This document shows positions 48,001-60,000 of a stretch of 64,000 nt of DNA, piece by piece. Position 1 is the first letter of the stretch. Each line of letters begins with the position of its first letter. The translations under genes and the position numbers were made by a program. Where the stretch lies: the NCBI GenBank assembly GCA_903813345.2, contig CAIIXF020000010.1, positions 8,734,349-8,798,348 of the forward strand. Reading direction: 5' to 3'. The notes under the pieces are model-generated. The model did no database searches. It was given only the letters and a program-made list of their open reading frames with translations, and was not told the DNA's origin. The stretch comes from Owenia fusiformis. Its lineage: Eukaryota; Annelida; Polychaeta; Sabellida; Oweniidae.

Positions 48001-51000
48001 TTCTAAATGAATAAATTGAATTGAATTTAAATATAGAATGTTCTAAATGCTGACACTGATGCGAAATAGCAAAATGTGGTTACATAACAGTTGCTATAGA
48101 GACCACTCCATCTATCTTGATCATTAAGGTTATCAAGGGGACAATAGCATGTTTGAGCTAAACCCCTGAACCTGCCTTAAAGCAATTTACTGTATCAATA
48201 TCATAATATTTTTCAAAGCTTAGTGGAAATATTTCTTAATTTAATAATGTTACATCTGCGCCTGTAGGTTTTGAACTGTCAGATCATATGCCAGAACTGT
48301 CTTTCCTTATTGATTTTACTTTATATTATTAGTATATTGTATATAACAAGGACACAAATGTGTACAACATGTCCCCACCAATGGGTGATTTAACATAGAT
48401 TTTTCATCCTGAATGCCCAACAATAATCAGCTGAAGACAAAAGATCCAAAATGGCCACCTTAACATTTATCTGGAATGCCCAAAAACTTAACAGTTTGAG
48501 ATTTGCATACAAAGAATCATCCCTGAACATTTTAAAGCAATCCATCAAATGGTTTGCCTGAACCATGCAGAGAGGACTTTACAGACAAGATTTCAGAACG
48601 AAAAATTCAAAATGGCCATATTAAGATTAACCCAGAAAGCCCAAAAAATAATCAGTTTGAGATTTTCGAAAAGTTGGAATCTATCCATCAAACTAAAGAA
48701 TTAAGACTTTACATTCAAGATTTTAGGCCAGAAGATCCAAAATGGTGCCATAACATTAACCCAGAATTCCACATGATGATGACACATACAAAATCCTGAA
48801 AATTAGCACGAAATGAGGGGTTTCGTCAGATATAAAAATGGTATATTTTGATGGAGAAATAGAAATTCTTTCAGAAACAACATAATTACCTCAGAATCAT
48901 TGGTTATAAGTGGCGGAGGACTAAACATGTCATAACTTTTCACTCTCAATTTAACAGTAGTGTCAAACTTAAGCAGGTGACCCCCTCAGCATGTGTATGG
49001 GGCCCATATAGTATGCTTTTTCTAAATTGATGTCAATATTTCTGTTTTTAGCTAGAGAGAATAGGAGGTACATAAACTTACTAAGTTTACCTTAATCGTA
49101 ATCCAGACCCTCAATATAAAGTATATGAGAGCTGAGTTGATATTTGGGAGAAACTAAAAGTAATCATCTTTATCAGGGTCTGATGTATGATCTAAGTATA
49201 TTTCTAACTTCTATAAATGTGCATGGAACTAAAATTGTGGCAGCCATCTTGGATTTGTTATATTTGTATTCAAGGTTTTGGTTGTGCTGAATATGTTTCA
49301 AAATAACATTTTTGTATACCTTTGATAAGTTAGTTTTTATGGTTTCTTTATTTTACTTTACAAAATTATCTACAAATGACAGGGCCGAGGCTGAAATCAG
49401 CATTATTGGCCCTGTTAATACAAAGTTTATTCAAATTTACAAAATAGCAACAAAATGACTACCAACATATATGTATGCATGGCAGGAATGTGTTAAAACT
49501 ATATAATTATATCAATGCATTCACACAAAAAGGATGTAAAATGCTTCAATATTGAAGAATTGCATGTTATGCTAACTCCATCTCTGCCATACATTAAGAT
49601 ATTCAGCTTTTGCTCTATAGAGCATCCTGTAAAGAAAATGTTCATTTCTGGCATGTTCCTGAGTTCCCCCCAAAGTTTCTCTCTTATAACATTCAACAGA
49701 GGGCATTTGAAGATTAGATGCTTTGTAGTTTGTTGTTTAAAACCACAGATGCATTTGGGACTGTCAATACCTTGAAAATTATGTTGAAAAAGATGACCAG
49801 TAAAAATGAAATCACATCTTGTTCTATTCAGTAAAATTTCTTCTTTTCTTGTAAGATCCAGGTTTGTGGTTGTTAAATGCTTCATTGTTCCTGAATATTT
49901 ACGTAAGTTGGTTTTGAAAGTGACTCTTGATGGTGCACTTTTTAGATAATTTGGAATGGCTTCCCATTCTCTTATGGCATTTATTATTGGTGACTTTTGT
50001 GAACGTGCAGTTAACTTTGGAATAGTGTATTCTCTTGATTTTCTTAAGTTAATATTATGTTGCTTATTTTGATAACTATCAAAAATTTTTTGAACATAAG
50101 TTGGGACCAATTTCTGTCTAACATCATACATTAAACGTAAACGTTTCTCCTTTCTCCGCTCAGACAGGGTATTCCAATTTAGACATTTCAAAACCTTTAC
50201 AGTAGATGTTCCATGAATGCAGCCACTTACTAATAATGCTGCCCTATAATGAACTTGGTCTAGTTTCATAATATTATACTTGGTAGATTTTTCAAATAAT
50301 ATACTTCCATACTCTAAGTTTGGGAGAATAAATGATAGATACATCTTCTCTAGGTGTTTAGCTCGAATCTTGGTCTTAAGAACTTTCAATGGATTTAACA
50401 TTATATTACATGCTTTTATGATATCCCGTAAATGGGCTTCAAAATTCAAATGCTCATCTAGAATGACTCCTAAGTGTTTATGAGTTCTGGTTCTATTAAT
50501 GACCTCATTTCCTAGGTAGAGGGGCGGGTATAAGAGATTGCACCTCCTTGAGCCTTTAAAAATCATATCTTGACTTTTAGAAGGTTTAAATTTAAGCTTC
50601 CATTTCTGTGACCATTCCCATAAATTATTTAAGTCAGCTTGTAAATGCTGGTTCTGTTCAATGATATTAGCTTTCCTATTAAATGGCATAAAGATTGAAC
50701 TATCATCTGCATAAAGGTAAAGTTGACTATGATTTATGACTTCATGAAGGTCATTTATATATAACAGGAAGCAAAACGGCCCAATTATGGATCCCTGCGG
50801 CACGGAACTATTTATGAAGTATTCATTTGAGATTGCTGATAATTCTCCATTAGCTTTAACTTGAAGTCTACGATTGAAAAGATACGACTGCAAAAGTTGA
50901 GTTATAGTATCTGAAAAGCCATATGATTTAAGTTTTTTTATCAAAAGGAAATGCGGAACGGAATCAAACGCAGATTCTATATCAAGAAACACTCCTCTGA

Positions 51001-54000
51001 CATCATGATTTTTGTCAATGTAATTGTCAATAAGATCAACAATCGTTAACAGTTGTTTTTCCGTACTATGTCCTGGAAGAAAACCAGACTGATTTTGATA
51101 CATTAAGTTGTTGTCTTTAACATATTTAAACATGTTATTATAAATAATACGTTCTAGCAATTTAGAAACATTACTTAACAAGGTAACTGGTCTATAATTT
51201 TTTGAATCACCCTTTGATCCTTTGTTTTTATATAAAGGTACTACAGTTCCCAATTTCCAACAGGTTGGAAAAACTTGTTTGTCTATTATTATCTTAAATA
51301 AATCAAAAAGAGGTTGATCAATACTATCACAGCACATTTTTAACATTTTATTTGAAATGCCATCTGGCCCCCCTTGTTTTGAGACATCAAGACTTTGAAT
51401 AAGTTTATTTATGTCTCCCTTAGTGAATTCAATTTTATCAAAAATCATGTCAGTTTTCAAAGGTATTTCTGGTGATTGAGTTTCATCATAGTCATGATGG
51501 AATTTAGATAAAAATTGATTAAGCAAAAAGTTTGCATTTTGATAAGTGAGATATGTGTATGGAGTGAAATTACAGATATTATGTATGCATTTTCTATGAC
51601 CGTGTTACGGTTGAATTTGGTACAATTGCACAATAATTAATCCTTTTTCACCGCATTAAAGCATTTTACGATAATTTATGATTATTCTGAGTGTTCTGAC
51701 CCAACCTGAAAGAAGTTGTTTGTGCCCTGACCCGAGCCTTCCGACCAGAGATTCAGGTTGACTTCAGGTCAGTGTGACACCTCCAGTAAATATTAAGCAG
51801 GCCAATGTTGATTTTCCATCCTAAAATTTTGTCTTCAAAGTCTTGTCTACGCCTTTGTTAAACCTTAAAGTAACAATAATAACCAGGGAATTAGGAATAA
51901 GCTATCATATGCTGTTCATAAAAGTTTTCTTGAGATATCATATCATACACTGTCTTTCCTAGAAGAGAACAACATCAACATGGAGAATGACCATTTGGAT
52001 TTACATTGTGATTGTACATGCATGATTTTCATAAGATCCAAATTATTCTACTGAATAATCTGTTTTTGACAAGAATGGAATAATAAATATGTACTTTTCG
52101 AGACTGTCTTGTCTTATAAAGAATCACTCCTCAAAATTTGAAATTGATCTGTCAAATGGTTTGCCTAAAACACGTAGACAAGACTTTACAGACAAGATTT
52201 TACATCGGAAAATACAAAAATGGTCGACAATAAAAAAGCAAATATAAGTTTTTGCCAATTATTTTTTACACAATTTTCATGTGAAAGTACTCTTAACCGT
52301 GATATGGGCCTTTACAATACAGGACACTTGAAATTATCTATAAAGCTACTGGACAATTCAATTATGACAAATCAAAAACATCTTATCAATATGGTGCAAG
52401 TTATTATCGCTCGCTGACTTTTCTTTTATGGCTGCCGTGACTGAGCCAATAACATGCTCAAAACCTAATCAGATGTAGGTAGAATGAAGGGAGTTAAGTG
52501 GGAAGTGCAGAGTTAGAGCAGACAATATTAATCCCATGGGCCATGTTCAAGAACAATATATCCTCTACCAGTGATAAAAATTTGAAAAAAAATTAGTCAT
52601 AGAAATCAAAATTCTGACCTGCTGTTCCCGCCATCTATTCAAATCTCTTAGAAATTGGCGGATGAATCTGGTCAACCAGTACATGTCACAATGTTCCAAT
52701 ATTCTTAAAACATGTTCATTTTTAATGATTATTTTTGTCATAATATGTCAACAATTCAACATATTTTACTTCCACATTTTAATTCAAGATGGCAAAAAAC
52801 AGTTTAACAGAATCCAAATCAGAAGAGTATTGGTCTGAGCAGTTTGCTCAAACGGATTTCTCAGATTTTTACAAGATTTTGTTTAAATGTGACATTAGTA
52901 ATAATGTTAAAGAATTTATATTTAAATGTTTTAATGGAGCCATATGGACAGAAAAAAAATTATCAAAAATTCAGAAGTCAAATGGAATTTGTAAAATATG
53001 CAATGTTGAAGTAGAAAGTCATAAACACTTATTTGTCAATTGTACGAATGCAAAGGAATATGTAAATACTCAAAATTTAAAGTTTTCTGAACAAGAAATT
53101 TTATTTTATAGCAATGAAGGAGATTTTGAGAGCAAATGTCATAGAAACCAGCTAGTGTTTAAACACAAGTTTGAAAGGAGGAGGGAAATTAGCGCAACAG
53201 ATTTTGGACAGTCATATGTTGGATTTTGGCCATTTTCTGAGGATTTAAACAATTGCATATGTTAGGCCAATGCATTACCTCTAGGAAAATCACTTCTAGA
53301 GATGATAAAATAATTTGGACTTTGAGACAGGGTAGATGCAAACAACCCACCCACATGTTTTTTCTGAAATGTTTTCCTAATTTTGGACCCCTTCCATCCC
53401 TGCTTTTTTAATTTTTCTTGCATCAATATGTTGCATTTTGACACATAGTTAACCACTTTAAAGGAATAAGTGATTCCTTTTGGGGTTTTAAAGATACCCA
53501 TTATGGGTGACCAAACTTAGCTGAAAGCAATGATTTTTCCTATGGGAAAATAACATGGGAAATATTGTTTTCCATTTTATCTAAAAGGAATCATTTATTC
53601 CTTTTAAGGGATTAACTGTGTGTCAAAATGCAACATATTGATGCAAGAAAAATTAAAAAAGCAAGGATGGAAGGGGTTGAAAATCAGGAAAACATTTCAA
53701 AAAAACATGTGGGTGGGTTGTTTGCATCTACCCTGTCTCAAAGTCGAAATTATTTTATCATCTCTAGAAGTGATTTTCCTGGAAGTAATGCATTCGCCTA
53801 ACATATGCACCTGTTTAAATCCCCATGAAATGGCCAAAATCAAACATATGACTGTCCAAAATCTGTTGCGCTAACTTCCCTCCTCCTTTGGAAAATTAGA
53901 AATAGTAAAATCTATAACCAATAAGTTCTGTATTCCTGTATAAGTACCAATGTAACCATTGTATATTATGTAAAAAATGTATAAATGTTTCAATGTTAAT

Positions 54001-57000
54001 AAATTAATTTAAAAAAAAAAAAAAAATTCAAGATGGCGCTGCTACAGAGTACTTTCAGGAAATATATTCACAGTTTTAAACATATATATTTTGTCCCCTC
54101 AATTTAGCGGAGGGATATAACTGTGTACTTAGGCCTACATAAGATGTCAAACTTTTTAAACTAACTGTAATGCCATTTTTCTTAAAGTTTGCAGACAAGG
54201 ATTTTAGCATTTGTCTTCAAAATGGCCGACAGAAAGTAGGTATATATAGGCCCCCATAAGTTATATTTGAAAATTTAAAGATGATATCTCTAGCAGTTTT
54301 GGAGAAAACTAAGACATACAGACAGAAGGAAAGACATACAGACATACATATGCCCCTAGGCCGACAATATGGCCCTGTACTATATGGTGGGGACATAAAA
54401 AGTTCCTATAACGTCAATATTCATTAAATTTGAATCAATTTTCATATTCCATTTTAATTTGATTACTATACAATTGAAATTATTTGGTAAGTAAAAGAAA
54501 ATATTATCAAGTTTCATTTTTCATGATTTTTATAACATAGGTTTTATTTATTCATATGACAAAAATGTCCAATCTTTCAATTCTGTAACACATCGCAGAC
54601 ATCATCATTAGCTTGTTTGAATTTACTAATATTGTCTATCCAGTCTATCCATCTATCTTTCTTACAATTGATTCTTACCTGAGTTTTGCATTTGTCGCAT
54701 TCTTCTATAAACATGTTCCCATGTAGTTCAGAAAGACGATTACGAGGGAAACCAGACTTTATATGGAGCCCATCTATGTTCTGCGTGATAACATACTTCA
54801 CCATGCCTAAAATGTAATAATAATATAATTCGATATCTAAAACTCTTGTTTTAAGATCCCTTTCCTAGAACTTTATTCTATCTTTGTCCAACTTAGAGCT
54901 GCATAATCAATACTTGATCGCATAAAATACCATATCAAAGGCATACCATACCGTGGAAATTATAAAATTGCAGCATATACCATCTGGGTGTCTTGCTGGT
55001 TGTTATTATATTGTATATTGTAAAATTATGAGATAAATTAGGATTATATTTTGAACTCTGAAAAAGTATACAATTGATCCCATAATGTTATAAAAATGAT
55101 TACGGTCATCATGGTATTGTGCTCAATTGGTTTAAATAAAAATCATCCAGTTCAAACATTCAGCATCCAGTATTTACATTGAGGGGTCGATGACCTTTCA
55201 TTTTATACATTAATGATATATTTTTAAGATATAATATTATTTATTATTAATTATATTTACATGTTTACTCTACATTCTACTAACTCCCTGTTAAGTGGCA
55301 TCGTGCAAAAAAGTCATCTATATTTATTACTTCAATTGTTAAAGCGTAAAATAAAATATAAATTAATTAATAAAGTGTTTTCATTAACTCAAAAAATATT
55401 GCCTGGAAATTTTATTTTTGTTTTTGTGAGCTTGCAAATCGAAAAGATTTAACATTATCCGTTAATCAATTTAATTTCCCTCATAGAGGTATAATCAGAA
55501 TTGCCCTCTATATCTCTCTGACTGAAGCTTTAATCAATGGAGAAGTTGCAATATAGATGAATAAATAGATGGCAGCGGTGGTTTTGGCGGGGCCAGAATA
55601 CTAGTTTATTATATAAAGACAGCTGGCAAAAGTCTTTTTTTTCTTGATTTATTTTATTACAAGTATTAAGAAAATGAACATTTTTAACATTGTGTCAATT
55701 GGGATTAAGCCAGACCCTTTTTTAGAAAACTTAAAAAATCCTTGGAAACAGAATTCAGTAAAATATCATACAGAATTCAAATATGTCATTAACGTAAACA
55801 TAAAAATTTTGGTTGAGACTTGAGATAATATATGCAGTGTCATTCAAAATTGAAACTTCTGATTGGGTTCGAAGCCGAGATGCCCAGATATAACTGAGCA
55901 ATAGCCGGAATTCACATGATTTTTCACGAAGAAGGGGTGGAGTTTAAGCGAGATTCATCGAGACATCTTCGTGTCAATTGTGTCAATCCCTGCATTGCTT
56001 ATTGTTAACTCCACCTTTTTGCCCATATATGGAGATGCCACTTGCGAGAATGAACTGTTCAGTCTAGAAATTTCTTAAAGGGAGAATGCTGATAAATCGG
56101 TCCTAAAAACTCAAAAAAATCGTTGGTGCCTCAAACCTGTCCCTAAAGAATGTCTATGACCCCAAGTTACTTCTGTCAAAATATCAAAGTCTGAAAAAAA
56201 TCACTCACATTGATATCAACGAAACATCTTTCAGTTTTGATCAACTGCGAGAGCAAAATTCAGGCTGAGCTAAACAGTTTTCGTTCATCGTAAAATTGAC
56301 ATGGTTTTAACTAACTTTTTACAGTATAGAGGGCCTTTGACCTATTTTTAGCTACGCCATCTAGTTTAATAGAAAAAATATTAGTTTTTAACGATTAAAA
56401 ATGTAGATCTCCCCAAAACACATTAAAATGACATTTAAATGAAATTTCAAAGCTATACAGCATAACCCTCCATTAGGCAGGCAACATAGTTTTATAATAT
56501 ATGATATTAGCATATTCTATGATATATTCCATATACGATATTAGTATAGTCTTATACAGTGATTGAAGGAAAACAGAAAATGATTGTACAGTGATAAATA
56601 GAGGGAGTAAGAATATAGATAGTTCTCAAGATAGCATAGTGGTACATTTGTGATGTTGTAACTTCCTTTCCTCAATCTTTCTACAATACACAGAAAAATG
56701 CAAAATGTTATTTGTTACAGATGCTGTACTCTGAACCAAACTGCTAAAAGCTGTCACAAAAAGGTTGGAGATCATAACTGTTACAATATGTCAACACTTT
56801 TGGTGGTGACATAAAAATGTATTTTTACCACAAGTAACAGTGTGTCAACTGAATGATTAACATAATGTTCTAAAATCAACTCATTTTCAGATTCACTAAA
56901 AATTACTTTGATTACAAGAGAAACCAAAACCTAGTATGATTTCATGAGATAGTTACAGTCGCTATTGTTCATAACATGTATCATCACCATTCACTGCACA

Positions 57001-60000
57001 ATTATCAGCTAATTTGCGTGCATAGTGACTAAACATCTCTTTAGCTAAAGCACTGTGTATTCCTTAATAAGCGCTCTCCCGCTTAGAGTCTCATTAAAGA
57101 ATGTAAGAAGCAATAAAAAATGGCAGTAAAATCAATGTATCAATTTCAATCAATAACATGTTATCCAATACCTATATTTCATAAGATTTAACATACTGTA
57201 ACAAAGGCCTAGCCAGCTTTCGATTATGGAATAAGCGATCAAAATTTTTTTTAAAGATTTTTGATGTAACTTCAAATTTGAGCTAGAAGCTTCAAATAAA
57301 AACATTTTAAAGCTCTTTTCTTCTATTATCTAATGGTTCTATTTGTATTAATGAACCCACTCTCTGGTTATGGTCAAAGGACCCATGTTTACACATTCTA
57401 GATAACTGAGGTTTTAAGATTAATTGCAAACAAACTCATGTAATTTTCAATTTCAAAATCTATGAGCATACAAAGATTATGAATTGCACATTCATTCAAG
57501 TGCATTAAATGTCATCGAATAAAACTGGTTGATATCATATGTAAGAATGATACTTTGCCTTTATGTAATTCTATGTTCTCAAGTATGAATTATGCAACCA
57601 GGGTCAAATATGCAAAATTTTGCTGTGTGTATGGAATGGCATGAATTGTATCATACAATTGCTACTTCCTAGGTGATTCTGGTAGATAACTGGACTAGAG
57701 AAAATGGCATGCTGCCTGTTACTTAACCCCTGTTACCAATACTTAATGCCTTACTTGCCTGCTCTGGGGCAACTAGGGCCATGTGGGTGAGAGTTGGTTT
57801 GGCTGTAAATGAAACCCCTGTTACCAATACTTAATGCCTTACTTGCCTGCTCTAGGGCAACTAGGGCCATGTGGGTGAGAGTTGGTTTGGCTGTAAATGA
57901 AACCACTGTTACCAATACTTAATGCCTTACCTGCCTGCTCTAGGGCTACTAGGGCCATGTGGGTGAGAGTTGGTTTGACTGTAAATGAAACCCCTGTTAC
58001 CAATACTTGATGCCTTACTTGCCTGCTCTAGGGCAACTAGGGCCATGTGGGTGAGAGTTGGTTTGGCTGTAAATGAAAACCCTGTTACCAATACTTAATG
58101 CCTTACTTGCCTGCTCTAGGGCAACTAGGGCCATGTGGGTGAGAGTTGGTTTGGCTGTAAATGAAACCACTGTTACCAATACTTAATGCCTTACCTGCCT
58201 GCTCTAGGGCTACTAGGGCCATGTGGGTGAGAGTTGGTTTGGCTGTAAATGAAACCACTGTTACCAATACTTAATGCCTGCCTTACCTGCCTGCTCTAGG
58301 GCTACTAGGGCCATGTAGGTGAGAGTTGGTTTGGCTGTAAATGAAACCCCTGTTACCAATACTTAATGCCTGCCTTACCTGCCTGCTCTAGGGCTACTAG
58401 GGCCATGTAGGTGAGAGTTGGTTTGGCTGTAAATGAAACCCCTGTTACTAATACTTAATGCCCTACCTGTCTGCCCTAGGGCTACTAGAGCCATGTGGGT
58501 GAGGGTTGGTTTGGCTGTAAATGAAAACCCTGTTACCAATACTTGATGCCTTACTTGCCTGCTCTAGGGCAACTAGGGCCATGTGGGTGAGAGTTGGTTT
58601 GGCTGTAAATGAAAACCCTGTTACCAATACTTGATGCCTTACCTGCCTGCTCTAGGGCAACTAGGGCCATGTGGGTGGGAGTAGGTTTGGCTGTAAATGA
58701 AACCACTGTTATGTTATCAATACTTAATGCCTTACCTGCCTGCTCTAGAGCTACTAGGGCCATGTGGGTGAGAGTTGGTTTGGCTGTAAATGAAAACCCT
58801 GTTACCAATACTTGATGCCTTACTTGCCTGCTCTAGGGCTACTAGGGCCATGTGGGTGAGAGTTGGTTTGGCTGTAAATGAAAACCCTGTTACCAATACT
58901 TAATGCCTTACCTGCCTGCTCTAGGGCTACTAGGGCCATGTGGGTGAGAGTTGGTTTGACTGTAAATGAAACCCCTGTTACCAATACTTAATGCCTTACT
59001 TGCCTGCTCTAGGGCAACTAGGGCCATGTGGGTGAGAGTTGGTTTGGCTGTAAATGAAACCCCTGTAACCAATACTTAATGCCTTACTTGCCTGCTCTAG
59101 GGCAACTAGGGCCATGTGGGTGAGAGTTGGTTTGGCTGTAAATGAAACCCCTGTAACCAATACTTAATGCCTTACTTGCCTGCTCTAGGGCAACTAGGGC
59201 CATGTGGGTGAGAGTTGGTTTGACTGTAAATGAAACCACTGTTACCAATACTTAATGCCTTACCTGCCTGCTCTAGGGCAACTAGGGCCATGTGGGTGAG
59301 AGTTGGTTTGACTGTAAATGAAACCACTGTTACCAATATTTGATGCCTTACCTGCCTGCTCTAGGGCTACTAGGGCCATGTGGGTGAGAGTTGGTTTGAC
59401 TGTAAATGAAACCCCTGTTACCAATACTTAATGCCTTACTTGCCTGCTCTAGGGCAACTAGGGCCATGTGGGTGAGAGTTGGTTTGACTGTAAATGAAAC
59501 CCCTGTTACCAATACTTGATGCCTTACTTGCCTGCTCTAGGGCTACTAGGGCCATGTGGGTGAGAGTTGGTTTGGCTGTAAATGAAACCCCTGTTACCAA
59601 TATTTGATGCCTTACCTGCCTGCTCTAGGGCTACTAGGGCCATGTGGGTGAGAGTTGGTTTGACTGTAAATGAAACCCCTGTTACCAATACTTAATGCCT
59701 TACTTGCCTGCTCTAGGGCAACTAGGGCCATGTGGGTGAGAGTTGGTTTGGCTGTTAATGAAACCACTGATACCAATACTTAATGCCTTACTTGCCTGCT
59801 CTAGGGCAACTAGGGCCATGTGGGTGAGAGTTGGTTTGACTGTAAATGAAACCACTGTTACCAATATTTGATGCCTTACCTGCCTGCTCTAGGGCTACTA
59901 GGGCCATGTGGGTGAGAGTTGGTTTGGCTGTAAATGAAACCCCTGTTACCAATACTTAATGCCTTACTTGCCTGCTCTAGGGCTACTAGGGCCATGTGGG

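Noticed and set aside
48554-48799. 81-codon frame with [12 protein letters not shown] start
   Set aside because: It lies in degenerate copies of a dispersed repeat (AAAATGG modules) in SIRT6 intron 3 with no domain.
58551-58808. Minus-strand 85-codon frame inside the array
   Set aside because: It is a read-through of repeat units and spacer in changing frames (88 and 93 bp periods), not a separate gene.
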